DNA of 64,000 nt from Palaemon carinicauda (GCF_036898095.1 NC_090741.1:20312609-20376608); one strand, 5' to 3'. Shown: positions 51,646 through 62,803, counted from the first letter of the stretch. A program made the numbers and translations. Notes: generated from the sequence alone by a model not told the origin.

Positions 51646-52800
51646 CTAAAGTGGAGGTGGAAGAAATGCAAGATGAATGTGTGGAAATTAAAAGGTTACG
51701 TGAATGTATATTGAATAGTATTGAGGTAGAAGAATAGCCGTCTGATTTAGAGGTGTATAAGAAAGTTAGTAAGAGACTTATTGTGTGTAAGAATATTGTT
51801 TATTTTCTACATAAAGGAATGGATGAAGATATATATGTTCCTGTGTTTACGATGCATGCAGCTGTAAATATGTGTATGTTAGTGCATGACATATATGGGC
51901 ATATGGTTAAGAATAAATTGTGGGAATTCTTGCGTGAGAGATTGTTTACATCTGGGTTGAGTCAGATGTGTAGGGATGTAGCGACTACGTGTGAAGATTG
52001 CCAGAAAGGGAAGTATAAGAGAGTGCATGCTAATCCGCCTGTTTTGAGATTACGTATGAAAGAACCATTTGAGATCTTTGTGATTGATTGTGTTTCGTTG
52101 CCTGTGACTGCGAGAAGACATGTGGGAATGGCTGTTATGGTTAATCACATGAGTAAATTTACGTATACAGTACCCATCAAGGATAAACGGAGTGAGACTG
52201 TTGCAAGAATGGTTAGTCAAGTTATGTTGCCGATGTGTGTGTAAGCCTGTGAGAATGTTAAGTGATAATGGCCCTTAGTTTGTTGGATGGGAGTTTGAGC
52301 AGATGTTAAGAGAATGGCGTATTGAACATGTGTATTCTACTCCTTATATGCCAAGTGCGAATGGGTTGGCTGAAAGGACTGTAAGAACATTAACTGAATT
52401 TTTGCGAATGATGAGTACATGTGATAATGATTGGGATTTGTATGTTGGTAGAGCGTTGTGGGCTTATAATGCAACAGCGCATAAGAGTACGGGTATGTCT
52501 CCATGTAAGTTTGTGTTAAATTTTGAAAAGATAGTAAGACCGAGGTTGGGTGTGTTGGAGGATGATAGAGATGTGTGGAGGAAACCAAATGAGAGGATTA
52601 AAAGCTTTAAAGTTGGTGCAAAAGTGATGAAAGAAGTAATTGAAAAGGGCAGAATGAATGTAAATAAGGTGCGTGATAAATTTGAAGGCCCCTATGAGGT
52701 GTTAGAAGTTAGTTCGAGTGGATTAAGTTATGTTTTGGATAAGTAGTGTGTGGATGGTAGTGTGGAAAGAGTTAGGGCACACCACAACCAGTTGCGTAAA
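51646..52800 (+). pseudogene. Gypsy B integrase
   Basis: The frame 51753-52244 begins with a lead-in (KRLIVCKNIVYFLHKGMD), then the HHCC zinc finger: His45 and His50 (VHDIYGH) and Cys80/Cys83 (CEDC). Catalytic Asp1 is D112 (VIDCVSLP). A one-base shift near 52240 moves to the frame containing LSDNGP, a TAG at 52276, then LREWRIEHVYSTPYMPSANG and LAERT, giving exactly 35 residues between the second Asp and the Glu (D,35,E). The C-terminal GPY/F module is visible as KFEGPYEVLEVSSSGLSYVL (52678-52740). A TAG at 52744 precedes ERVRAHHNQLRKW. It inserts the cDNA in active elements; here broken by stops and one shift. Only the right unit carries it. Confidence 0.9.
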
Positions 52801-53442
52801 TGGAAGGAGGTACCTGAGTATATCCAAGAGAATGGGATGAGTTAATGGTTGAAAAGGAACAAATGTGAACCTAGTATGTATGAGGAATTAGATCTAGAAG
52901 GTAAACAGTTGGTGTTAGTAGAATATATGAAAAGGAAATATAAGAGAGCTTTAAGTAAGGATGAAAGAAGGGGAAATTTTATAAGTAAAAGTGAGAATAG
53001 AAATAAGTATGACAATGGTGTAAATGTGCAAGTGTGTATGGAAGATAAATGTGTTAATACAGATGAATCATGGCTGAGTATGAATGATACCTATAGTGTG
53101 TGTGGCTTTTCGTTAGATGATGTAAAAGAAAGGATGACGAATGCAAGAATGAGAGATAGGAGAATAAGTAGCATGAATGCATCTTTTGCTAAAGTTGAGA
53201 ATGTTTTTGATGAAATGGATGAACTGTTTAAAGAAATGAGTGTAATTTTAGGGCCAGATGAGAACGAGGTAGATATGATTGTACATTATATATTAGATGA
53301 TAGGGGTTTAGATAGGAATAGTGTTAATGTAGCGAATGATTGTGATAAGGAAGAAACGAATGAGAGAGTGTATGGAGTCGCAGTTACTCGGAGTAGAGGT
53401 CCCGTTCCCGACTGCGACTGGGTAATGAAAGAAATAATGTAA
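52801..53442 (+). pseudogene. Gypsy B C-terminal Pol tail or small 3' ORF
   Basis: A 197-codon open frame (52849-53442, initiating at TTG in the frame track, so no real start), separated from the integrase by a TAA after ENGMS. It is highly charged, with an acidic patch (FDEMDELFKEMSVILGPDEN), and ends GVAVTRSRGPVPDCDWVMKE, which resembles the basic/proline ending of Gypsy Pol proteins. No chromodomain or envelope features: no signal peptide and no transmembrane segment. Most likely the natural end of Pol. Confidence 0.65.
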
Positions 53443-53470
53443 GTGTTGTTTGGGAAGGATTTGGCAAAGT

Positions 53471-53486
53471 AAGGGGGGGAGGAAAG
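53471..53486 (+). promoter_or_regulatory. Polypurine tract of Gypsy B
   Basis: AAGGGGGGGAGGAAAG, sixteen purines immediately before the LTR-like repeat at 53487. This is the expected position of the plus-strand primer in an LTR retrotransposon, and it fixes the left edge of the LTR at TGGAGG. Confidence 0.85.
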
Positions 53487-53536
53487 TGGAGGATTAATTT
53501 TTGTTTTATTTTTATTTATTTTTTGTTTGCCAAATC

Positions 53537-53604
<68 letters not shown>

Positions 53605-54334
53605 ATTAGTGTATCGATTGTTTGTTGTGAGAGACTGTTAGTATAAATGAGAATGTTTGTTTACTTTCAGGTAGGTTAGGAGAATGGTAAATGTTTCGGA
53701 GCGAATGCTTTTTTTATTTGACTGCAGCAAGAGGCAGTAGTGTGAGTGCTGGATTTACAATTATTTTTCTTACCAGCGTTGGAAGTGTTTTTCTTTTTAT
53801 TTTTTTCCGGCCGTAATTCCTCCTTTGGAGAGTTATTTTTTGAAACTGGAATATTTGTTGCTGACCAGGCCTGTAATAAAGGATTGTACTTATTCTGCGC
53901 AATTCGATTGCTTAACCATTGATGACCTGGGTTGTGTATTTGGATTGTTGTTGTTGATGATGATGATGATGATGTTGATGATGACTACCAACCCAATCAG
54001 CGAGGGGGTTGTGGCAACTTGCCACACAGTTTAATCTGTTGACCACAAAGCGGTGTTAGTGGTAGTTGCTGTAAAGAACAGTCAGCTTTGTGTTGAGACA
54101 GTGTTGGTGTCCCATAAAAGATATATTTACTTTTGGTGTTGGTGTGCGGTTTAGTTTTAAGTTTGATAGGGTTTTTTATTTGAAGGGTGTTACGTTTTTT
54201 GTATATTCAATATTAGGTTTGATTAGTTTTAAGTATTTTGGTTGTGGATGCTTTTGGTACTAATTATTTTAGTTTTAAGAAATATAGTTCTAAGGATATG
54301 TTTTGTTCTTTTGTCGTCGTCTTAAGAGTCTGGT
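53487..54334 (+). repeat. Gypsy B 3' LTR-like direct repeat
   Basis: 848 bp matching the two upstream copies to AAGAGTCTGGT. It has a (GA)n tract at 53540-53601, a GAT-rich tract near 53955-53985, and a diverged poly(A) signal (CATAAA). Similarity stops at 54334 without a clear CA end. Either the LTR proper ends earlier (about 54130) and leader sequence is included, or the repeat is longer on this side and truncated on the left. Confidence 0.8.
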
Positions 54335-54639
54335 TAGATAATGTAAGGGGAAAGTTTGTGTTGTGGAGACAATTGTCTGTTAAGAGTGGTTCAGGTTGTG
54401 AGGCTTGTTCTTGCAACATCCCGCCACAGCACCAGAAAGATGGCAGCCATCAAATCCACATATTCAAGGACAATACGTGGACATCAACCCTAATCTGGGA
54501 GAGAGGTAAATGTAGTCAGCAAGTGAGGAGGAATATCATTAGGTGATGTCAGTGCTGAGGAGAGGGGCACCAATGAAATGAGTTCTGCACTCCCGAATGT
54601 CAGTGCTGTTATGCCTGTCAAGCCTACAGTCATTTATGT
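54335..54639 (+). other. Unassigned sequence right of the Gypsy B repeat
   Basis: Relatively GC-rich. The frame 54238-54546 is open but has no motif. It could be the rest of a longer LTR or leader, ending in CCTGTCAAGCCTACA near 54628; no second copy is present to test this. Confidence 0.4.
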
Positions 54640-55715
54640 TGAGATTACTCGACAATAAATGGCGAAACAATGTAGGAGGTGGTCTGTCGAAAATGCTACA
54701 AAGGTATGGGGTGAAGTTCAAACTATTTGCTGAAGATACACAAGATTACTTCTCGACAAATGATATAGATAACACTACTGAAACTCTAAACCGAATTCTT
54801 GACAGCGTTAGAGAATGGATGACAATCAAACAACTAAAATTAAATGATAGATAGATTTATTTGAGGTTTTCGGTAAAATTAAATTAAAATAATACTGAGT
54901 TTATGGTGGTTTGAAAGAAAAACAGAGTAAGAAACTTAGACGATATTCAAATAAACATAGATAACAAGTCTTTCCTAACATCTAGTAAAGTTCGTGATCT
55001 ATGAGTATCTCTTAACTTTCAATGCCCAAATAAATAATATAGTAAAAACTGCTGGCTATCATCTTAGAAACATTGTATGAACATTCTTTAAAGAAACTTG
55101 TGATAAACTGTGTTATTACCAGGATTGACTACTATAACTCCATTTACTAGAATTTACTAAAGGTCATCTTTGGATATTACAAAACGTAATAAACAGATGG
55201 GCAAGACGGATAAATGGTGTCCCACCCCGAAAAATAATTACTCCTACACTAATTGATTTACACTGGCTGCCTATTAAAGCAAGAATTTATTTTAAATATG
55301 AACAATAAACCATCAAATTATCAGAACCTGATGTCCTAAATATCGAAGAGTAATGGTAAATACTGTGCAGCCAACAAAATGTATCACCACGAGAATAGTT
55401 ACTGATGTTTTCAAATTATTGAAACATAGATATATGTTTACTGTAGACTCTATAGCGTTTAAATATGCGTCTCTGGGACTATACAATAAGCTTCCATCAG
55501 ACATCCGTTAGACTGAAGATATGAAGGCTTTCAAGAGTTTCTTATTTTCTAAGTTCTTCGAAAATGTGGATCTAACAGTAAATAAGCAATATGAAGTGTG
55601 AAATGCTGAATGCCTTGGAATGTATACAATGAAATTAATGAGGTCCTCTAGAGAGTAGGGATTCCCTGCTGTATATGATCAGAAAAGCAGCCCTTAAAGT
55701 AAAGTAAATTAAAGT
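54640..55715 (+). mobile_element. CR1/L2-like LINE, 5'-truncated relic
   Basis: The frame 54597-54854 holds GVKFKLFAEDTQDYFSTNDI (catalytic FADD degraded to FAED), then REWMTIKQLKLN. Further frames read DIQINIDNKSFLTSSKVRDL, the RIDYCNSIY-type motif (DTTITPF in the shifted frame near 55130), INRWARRINGVPP (about 55190), IDLHWLPIKARI (55253-55290), and a C-terminus with KAFKSFLFSKFF-like sequence near 55530. It ends with a repeated AAAGTAAAGTAAATTAAAGT tail (55693-55720). This order is that of the RT palm-to-C-terminus of CR1/L2-group LINEs. Many stops. Confidence 0.8.
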
Positions 55716-55929
55716 AAAGTGGTATCCAAACCCACCCAGTATCAAAAGGAAGAGGGGACATAAGAGCCAGAGAAAGGATAAGAGGCAGACCAATGCCACC
55801 CTGTATGATAGCAACAGTAGTCAATGAAGCAGCAATGAGCTCAGAGCTGATCGTGGCACTGGGGACAACTAAACTTCGAGGAAAGGCACCTCCCTTGCTA
55901 ATCCATTCCCAACACGGCAGCTCAGAAAG

Positions 55930-56304
55930 CTGGTGATTCATATAGATCCAATAAATGAGTCTATGAGATCCTTGATCGATACAGGTACTAGCGTTTTGCT
56001 CATTAAACAAGGAAGTTCCTTGAACATATTACAGCTAGTGACACCTACCATACTCAACACACCAAGAGGAAACAAACTGCAGGAAAGACATACAGTGCCA
56101 GTCAACATTCAGGTGAGGTCTGTAACATTTTTATACAATTTCCTCACCTTGACTACTTTGGGTATACCTGGTATCGAATGTATTTCTGGACTATGCTTTA
56201 TTATGTTCAATCTAATATACATCTGTGGAGAAACAAGCAATGTCAATTATATAAAAGTGATGGCAGGAAAATTCATCCTGCAGATAAAATGGCAAAAAAG
56301 GTAA
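55930..56304 (+). pseudogene. Gypsy A protease
   Basis: The 123-codon frame opens IHIDPINESMRSLIDTGTSV: an intact DTG triad preceded by the usual strand. RGNKLQERHTVPVNIQVRS follows, then hydrophobic VTFLYNFLTLTTLGIPGIEC, which is the expected hLG region but scrambled. The preceding 200 bp (GKAPPLLIHSQH) are the gag-protease linker. Retropepsin function is by family. Confidence 0.75.
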
Positions 56305-56739
56305 GTGCCTATGCAGGAAGGTACACACAGTAAGAGGGTTAACTGTGGTACCAGATAAAAGGGAGACGTAGCCTCCAAGGTGTTAACATTATCTGGTTCA
56401 AGCTTCTCCCGGAGAAAACAAAGGTCATTGTTAGACTGCATGAAAATAAAGCACCCCCAGTGTTAGAAAAGTTGTCAGAGATAAAACATAACAGCAAACA
56501 TTGCCATAATTATTTTAGTAAAGAAAAGGATTGTTTTAGATAGTGATTCAGTGTGTCAATTGGAGGTGTGCAAACTTTCATAAGACAGAATCATGGTAGT
56601 TGCAACTACAGCTTGCATGAACAAATCCACTCAGACCTTGATTATGCAAATTCGAGTACAATGCCTGCCAAAATAGTTATTCCAATGCAATTGCAATTGA
56701 AGATGAGCCGCTGTGGATGATTGATTGATTTCCCTTTAT

Positions 56740-57700
56740 CATTAAAACTAAGCAGGCAAAGTCTATGAGGTCAAGCTTTATGATGTACCTGATCACTTCC
56801 ATAGGACAATGGGGGATAGTTAATATTTTGCAACCACATTTTACAACTATCGATATAAAATCTGGGAGCTTTTAACTACCCATCCAGGAAGATAGTGAAA
56901 ACAAAATAGCCTATGTAGCTAATGACCATTTATTTCAGTTTTATTTTTCCCCTTTTATTTGAAAATGATCCCAGTTACTTTTCAAGAGTAATGTTGGCAG
57001 TCTTATTTCCCTTAATTGGTCATGTTTTTCTTTTTTTATCTAAATGAAATCATAATAATCGGAAAGACAGCAGAAGAGCATGACCTAAACCTAGATATTT
57101 GTAGTCTGAGAAGCATTGCGCCAAGACGCTATGAAAATCAACCCAGTGAAGTGTCAATTTTTCTCTAAACAGGTTGAATCTTTAGGTCACATTACAACCC
57201 CAGAAGGTATTTGACCTTGCCCCTGTAAAGTGGACGCAATTGAAGAGTTTCCTAGGGTGAGTACTCTTAAAGAAGTAGCTGGGTTCCTTGGGCTCGCATA
57301 ATGTAACCATAAATTTATTAGGAATTTTGGAAAAATATTGAGATCCTTAGATGCTTTAGAAATGGAAAAAGTAATTAATTAGGAAGTGGATAAAGAAAGG
57401 GCCTTTAATCAACTGAAAGCTGCCTTAACTACTGATGAGTTACTCACATATGCTTGATTTAATCGTCTGTGTTTGGTGATAACAGTTACAAGTTGAGTAG
57501 TTATCCATGGCATGGTTTCTCAAGGAGACTGGAGAGAGAAAGCGACCTGTTTGTTTTGTTTCTAAAACGTTTAAATGGACAGAGAAGAATTATATTACCT
57601 TCACTCGAGAGGCATTGCCCATTCTCTGGCTTCTGGAGAGGCATCGGTTCTTTTCTTGAGGTCAGCCATTTCTGTTGCAAACTGATCATCGGCCCTTGAA
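56740..57700 (+). pseudogene. Gypsy A reverse transcriptase and N-terminal RNase H
   Basis: Palm A: FTTIDIKSGSFQLPIQEDSE (56841 on). Palm B is damaged (DHLFQFYFSPFI). The YxDD region reads YLNEIIII (near 57038-57060), so catalytic Asp are lost. Then KTAEEHDLNL, MKINPVKCQFFSKQVESLGH, TLKEVAGFLGLA and KFIRNFGKILRSL. RNase H begins with ERAFNQLKAALTTDELLTYA. Its TDAS motif is not clear, and a stretch equivalent to TDHRPLNK is visible as CTGATCATCGGCCCTTGAA (57682-57700), after which the DNA transposon starts. Confidence 0.82.
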
Positions 57701-57702
57701 TA

Positions 57703-58985
57703 AATAATTATTAGAGTGCGGATAATCCACAAGCGGACAATATCCACACGGACAACTTCCATGCACAAAACTGCCGGTATGGGCAATGTCAGGTAGACAT
57801 TTGTCTCCCGGATAATTGCCATTGGCTCATAAATATAAAAGAAAAAAAATAAGAAAATAGTTGAATTAATGTTTCTTGCAGAATTACGGTTAGTTACATA
57901 ATTTTGTTATTTGTCCGAACACATAATACATAATATGAAAAGAAAGTAAAGTAAAAATATCACAACTGATATACAAAAACTTATATTTCAATGATAGTAC
58001 ATCAAAATCCAAAAATACATTGGTAATAAGACATATTTTGATCCAATTATATAACTTAAAATAATATGTCATAAAGCAATGGTTCGTAGAAAGGTAACTA
58101 TCCAACGGTGACAAACAGCTTGCAACTAACGATCTTGTAGATGAATTATGAGAGGCAACATCTTTTAGCTTTGTGACAACCCTTTGCATCTACTGTATTT
58201 TCAAGTCGTTTTATGATTACATTAGGTGATAGTTTTTATCAACTCATAGTTTTCACATTTTGATTTTGTGTATACTCAGGCTTCACATGGGTTTGGTTTC
58301 CTCTTTGCACACTCCTAGTAAATTAGAGATGTGTCACTATTGTATCTTTAACGTGGTGAGAGGGTTTGTGTATCATCATGATCAGCAAAGCTATAATAAT
58401 CAGAGACACTCTTACTAGGCTGGTTTGCTGCTAGTAATCAGACAAAAGTCTCCCACCATTACCACTTCGCCATGGCCAGCGGGGTGATGAAAACTGGCCA
58501 AACCTCAGGCATGAATAAGGACATGTCTGAGGCCTTTGTTCTGCTGTGAACAAGAATCGGCTGCATTTGTTGTCATTGTATAGCAGACCATCAACTAGGA
58601 TATCTATGCAGCTTACGTTTCATGGAAGCCGTGAGTACTAAAGTATTGCCTAGTATCACGAACAAGCATTTTGCCTGAAACTCTTGACAGAATATTAATT
58701 AAACGAGCAATTTTGTATAATAACGCCTCCTCTGAATCGACTAAGATATTCAAAGAAGAATTTTGCTTAGGACCAGTTATTGAAACTTCAGATACCAAAA
58801 CAAGTAATCTGTAAAGCAACTTTTATAAGGATTAATCTTTTATAAGAAACAAATGACATAAGCAAGGAAATTGTCTACCCGGAAGTTGTCCGACTGTCTA
58901 TTGTCCGCATGGCACAGGTACTGGCAATGGTCCGGATGATATTGTCAGTTTGGCAATATCCCGTCTGGCTATTGACCTAGAGCTT
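57703..58985. mobile_element. Non-autonomous DNA transposon with iterated GGACAAT ends
   Basis: Both ends carry the same short motif repeatedly, in inverted orientation: GCGGACAATATCC and CACGGACAACTTCC at 57733-57765, against GACAATATCATCCGGACC and ATTGCCAAACTGACAATATC on the complement of 58920-58975. Over about 50 bp the termini align at roughly 60%. A further GCGGACAATAGACAGTCGG (complement) lies at 58880-58912. There is no transposase frame inside. It sits inside the RNase H region of Gypsy A, whose coding signal resumes just right of it. Superfamily is uncertain (MULE-like is one option), and no convincing target duplication was found. An RTE-like 3' tail lies within it (58290-58590). 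Confidence 0.6.
58290..58590 (+). mobile_element. RTE-like LINE 3'-end fragment inside the DNA transposon
   Basis: GGACATGTCTGAGGCCTTTG and TTCTGCTGTGAACAAG match the ending of RTE-like copies at 62680-62715 (CAGGTCTGAGGCGTTTGTTC, TGCAGTGGACTTG) and the minus-strand start at 7785. The left part has no counterpart here. Confidence 0.5.
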
Positions 58986-59160
58986 ATTTATTTTGCAAAG
59001 AAAATTTAACTTCTAGTTAAGTTAGGTAGATATGAAATGGTTGTTTTGTACTCATATCTTGTAAAGCTAACAAAGTAGCAGATATCCTCTCCAGAGGCGC
59101 AGTAACAGGAGTAACTACTAGGTCACAGAAGAGGAAGGATGAACTGCTCTAAAATTTGAG
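58986..59160 (+). pseudogene. Gypsy A RNase H, C-terminal part
   Basis: After the insertion, frames read RWEMVV-like (AGATATGAAATGGTTGT, 59029 on) and KANKVADILSRGAVTGVTTR, the .KANVVADALSR signature that ends Gypsy RNase H domains. Confidence 0.75.
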
Positions 59161-59272
59161 ATGAATTAGTCATTAAATAATATGAATTAAAATACAGGAA
59201 AGCATTCGCAACAAGCAATCTGAGAATTTGAATTATGAAAATGTTTTTCAAAATATAATTCACGAACAGAGT

Positions 59273-59275
<3 letters not shown>

Positions 59276-59342
<67 letters not shown>
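59276..59342. repeat. (GA)n microsatellite
   Basis: Pure GA dinucleotides between RNase H and integrase of Gypsy A. Confidence 0.98.
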
Positions 59343-59348
<6 letters not shown>

Positions 59349-59589
59349 TTACCAAGGTGAATGTATGTGGGTAGCAGAGGTGTCCTGAATGAATGACCTG
59401 ATAATGCAGGTGTGATGGACTTAGGAGATTGGAACATAGAACAATTTTGAAAGGGACAGAAAAAAAGGAATCAATAGAAAGAGAGTAAGCAGTTATTAAA
59501 GGAGAATCAAACAGTTATTCATCCCTTGTGAATATTGCGAGATACTTTTTTATAGCGAATGATATCTTATCATGTGCATTTAAGTTATC

Positions 59590-60260
59590 CAAAGTGTACA
59601 TGCAAGTGGGTATGCAGGGCATTTGGGAATTGATAGCACACTAGAAATAGCACGTGAATCGTTGTTTTGGTTAGTTATGAGAAAATTTATAGAAAAGTGT
59701 GTAAATTGTTGTTATGCTTGTAACTGGTTTAAAGAATCTAAAAACACTGTGCCAGAAGCCAGAAAGTGGCGTGTGGTTCCTGTTAAGTTTCATAGGATAC
59801 AAATGGATGTAGTATGGTTATTTCCTACGTATATGTATGTATTCAAGGATGTTTTTACATGTTACGCATATACAGTACACTACTTACGTCATAGCGGCAA
59901 AAACGCCAAATTCATTAGGCAAGGCACTGTGCTCTTTCATTACTATGGTTGGCGGCCTGAAAATATTACACAGTGATAACGGATTTGAAATTGGGCCAGG
60001 ACATGGTGGAAACTGAAAATTTCTAGTGACTGCATATAGGCTTCAGCTAATGGTTTGGTAGAATCCTATGATAAGGCAGTTGTGCGAATTTTACGTTACT
60101 TAGTTGTTAATTACACCCCACCCGTCATTGGTATTATGCTGCCAACACCTGAGCTAGCTTTGTATATATACGTGGTTCCATAGGATGAAGTTTTCAAAAG
60201 TATCATTCAAGCTGTACCCTCATATCCCTTCATGAACAAAATTCCAAGTGTTAATTGGTA
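59590..60260 (+). pseudogene. Gypsy A integrase
   Basis: HASGYAGHLGIDSTLEIARE in one reading gives the His pair (59600 on). Frame 59623-59976 then contains NCCYACNWFK (Cys pair), VPVKFHRIQMDVVW with the first catalytic Asp, and a degraded CAYTVHYLRHSGKNAKF. A frame change leads to LHSDNGFEIG (second Asp, near 59965-59990) and SANGLVESYDKAVVRILRYL (Glu, near 60045-60100). All three catalytic residues are still legible, but the frame is broken several times. Confidence 0.8.
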
Positions 60261-61130
60261 AGGGTTTCCTTTTTCTGTACAGAGCTCATTTCCTCTTTTG
60301 ACACGTTTTACAGAAAAAAAAATCATGATAAATAATATGTTCTGATACTTAATGTTGGAGGAAAATTCCGTCTCGGTATTGCTGGGTGTTTAAAAATACC
60401 TTGACATTAAACTTGTGAGAATCTGATTCATTGCGAAAAAGAGGTCAAGTGTATTCCGTCAGGTGGATGTAATATTAAGGAGGTGCTCATGTGGTTCCTG
60501 GTTGCTGAAACCAGTGCATTTCTCGAAGCGGATTAAACTTCAAACTCAGGTCCGAGGCAGTGCTAGAGGTTGTGTATATAAGACTACCTTGCTCATAATT
60601 GTTGTTCAACTTGATAAACTGAAATAACTTCTCGAAAAAACATGACAATTACCATGAAATCTGCCTACTGAAGGTATTAGTAAATTAGAAAGATCCAGTT
60701 ATACAATGTTGGGAAGAAATTTTTTTCATTGATGTAAATTACATACATTAGTCCGATTGATATTTTTGTATTAGGGATAATAACAAGTGTAAGAGTGGTG
60801 GTAAGTGTGGAGATGATGATCATTAATGTGAGGGCATTGTTGTGAAAATTATCCCGTAAAATCCAGACGGGTAAATGAAGTGGAGGAGAAAAAACCCAGA
60901 CCTATCCAAACCTCATCAGCTCAAGCCAATATTGCCCGCAACTACAGGAAGGTTATTGATGAGATTATGTAATGCCTACATTATTATATTATTCTTTTCA
61001 TTTGGGTTTTCTCTATTTGTAAGTATCATAGCTAGGAAGAAGTTATTGGGCATATTTATTTTATATTTTCTTTTACTTTTGTAATATTTCATTTTATTTT
61101 TTGCATTAGCATCTTTACTTTTTACGGTTT
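60261..61130 (+). pseudogene. Gypsy A C-terminal tail and 3' untranslated part
   Basis: Contains FSKRIKLQTQVRGSARGCVY (60530 on), resembling the C-terminal end of an integrase/Pol. A 69-codon frame at 60875-61084 is strongly hydrophobic in its second half (YIIILFFSFGFSLFVSIIAR, then a second hydrophobic stretch). This might be a remnant of a membrane protein or AT-rich chance; no signal or surface-protein features are present. Confidence 0.45.
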
Positions 61131-61550
61131 TGCATAAATATACTTGCCTGCGACATTACATGTCCTGCCCAAATCAAAGTCTTTCATATATTATAGGCTT
61201 TAGGGGTCCCGTGCACATCTCCTCTAGGATTGAGGAGCATGACGGGGCACAGTTTTCTAGGCTCTTGGACAGAGACGAAGATGTACTATATGAACCTTCG
61301 ATTTTCTACAGTGAGCGCATTGAGCTTTCTAAAAGTATCATAACTTTCGGAAAGAAGTAAACGTTCATCTTACCATGAAGGATATTTCTACTAATATAGG
61401 ACTGTTATGATACTGAAGCGGGTAGAAAGCTTTCCATGCTTTTTGACGATGACAGCATAATTGAAGCCACTGGTAAATAATAGGAGCCGTCTGAGGGTGT
61501 CAAAACTCTGCAAATGTAATAATTTAGTTTATACAATAGAAATAAGAAAT
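61131..61550 (+). mobile_element. Gypsy A 3' LTR
   Basis: Positions 61262-61550 align with 39179-39470 in the same order of blocks. Its left limit is uncertain. It ends before an A/T-rich stretch leading to (CA)(TA)n. Confidence 0.6.
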
Positions 61551-61591
61551 ATTCTAATCGGTAATTCATGTCCGTAACCATGGAACAAACT

Positions 61592-61595
<4 letters not shown>

Positions 61596-61647
<52 letters not shown>
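61596..61647. repeat. (CA)n(AT)n microsatellite
   Basis: Short CA run followed by alternating AT, at the start of the next LINE. Confidence 0.95.
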
Positions 61648-61648
<1 letters not shown>

Positions 61649-62735
61649 CTTTAGAAGTGGGTATTCAACAACTTAATCAAGAAGCTAATGGAAAAATCAA
61701 TAGAGTATGACAAACCATAATGAATAGCATTTATAGACTATGAGAAAGCTTTTGCTTCTGTCAAAACATCAGCAGTAATGAAAGCCTTTCGAAAATAAGG
61801 AATAGAAGAATTTTATGTTAGAACACTTGAAGATATCTATAAGTAGGTACAGCAATCCTTAAACTACATAAAGATAGTGAGAAAATTCCGATTAAGAAAG
61901 CAGTTATACGGGAGACCCCATCTCTCCGAATTTATACACAGCATGCCTAGACGACTTTTTTTAAGAATTTACATTGGGAAAATGTAGGAATTTATATTAA
62001 CAGGGGATAACTCAACAATATAAAATTTGCAGATGGGAGGAGTTACAAAAAATGATGGAAGATTTGAATAAAGAAAGCAGAAATGTCGGACTGAAAATGA
62101 ACATGATCAAAGATAATAATGCTCAATGAAAATGCAGAGACAACAAATACGAGTTATGGACGCGTCTCTAGAGTTTGTTAATTGATATACGGGCTTATGG
62201 CAGACGTAAGTGTTTATTCACGTCATGAGACCGAAATTAAAAGGATAAGCATGGAATGGAGAGCATTTGTTATTCAAAATGAGATTAGGAGTTGTAAAAT
62301 GCCATTTTCTATGAAAAGAAAAGTATTTATTGAGCTGCTCCTACTGGTATTAACTTATGCATCAGAAACTAGGAACCTTACTAAAACCTTAGAACATAAG
62401 ATAGTTAATGATGGGAATAACAACAAGAGATAGAAAAAGAACAACATGGATATGTGAGCAAAATAAACTAGAGGATATGATAACATGCAAGAGAAAAAGT
62501 AAATATGGGCTGGGCATATAGTGAGAATTGCATTCAATAGATGGACATTAAGAATAACAGAATGGGTCCCTATAGATTGTAAAGGAAGCAGTAGAAGGAA
62601 GAGAAGACGATGCGTCGCCGAACTAAGGGAGTTCGCAGGCGTAGACTGACACAGAAAGACCAAAAGCAGACGCAAATGGAAGGGCAGGTCTGAGGCGTTT
62701 GTTCTGCAGTGGACTTGTAATGGCTGATTATGATG

Positions 62736-62738
<3 letters not shown>
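61648..62738 (+). mobile_element. RTE-like LINE, 5'-truncated, decayed
   Basis: Same family as 24275-25975: GCTTTAGAAGTGGGTATTCA, LMEKSIEYDK, FIDYEKAFASV (61730), KDSEKIPIKKAVI, the post-palm segment EDLNKESRNVGLKMNMIK (62058 on), frame 62182-62433 with KRISMEWRAFVIQNEIRSCK and MPFSMKRKVFIELLL, then WAGHIVRI-like and QVGLRRLFCSGL-like endings. The FADD motif is destroyed by a deletion near 62030. It ends in a GATTATGATGATTTCAT stretch at (AT)n. Less complete than the 24-kb copy at its 5' side. Confidence 0.8.

Positions 62739-62740
<2 letters not shown>

Positions 62741-62797
<57 letters not shown>
62741..62797. repeat. (AT)n microsatellite
   Basis: Pure alternating AT between the 3' ends of two convergent LINEs. 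Confidence 0.98.

Positions 62798-62803
<6 letters not shown>

Larger units (their letters stand above)
55720..61550 (+). mobile_element. Gypsy A LTR retrotransposon, decayed, interrupted
   Basis: Domain order protease (55930-56300), RT (56740-57300), RNase H (57300-57700 and 58986-59160), integrase (59590-60260), C-terminal tail (60260-61130) and 3' LTR (ending about 61550). RNase H is split by a DNA transposon at 57703-58985. Its gag and 5' LTR are not at the left edge; a related LTR plus gag-like relic lies at 39179-40297 (duplicated at 46148). Decay is heavy throughout. Confidence 0.82.

Noticed and set aside
54238..54546. 102-codon ORF right of the Gypsy B repeat
   Set aside because: Begins inside the LTR-like repeat and shows no gag, pol or host motif; kept as unassigned sequence.
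60875..61084. Envelope-like membrane protein of Gypsy A
   Set aside because: Only 69 codons, with hydrophobic content arising from T-rich DNA; no signal peptide, cleavage site or ectodomain. Left as uncertain tail.
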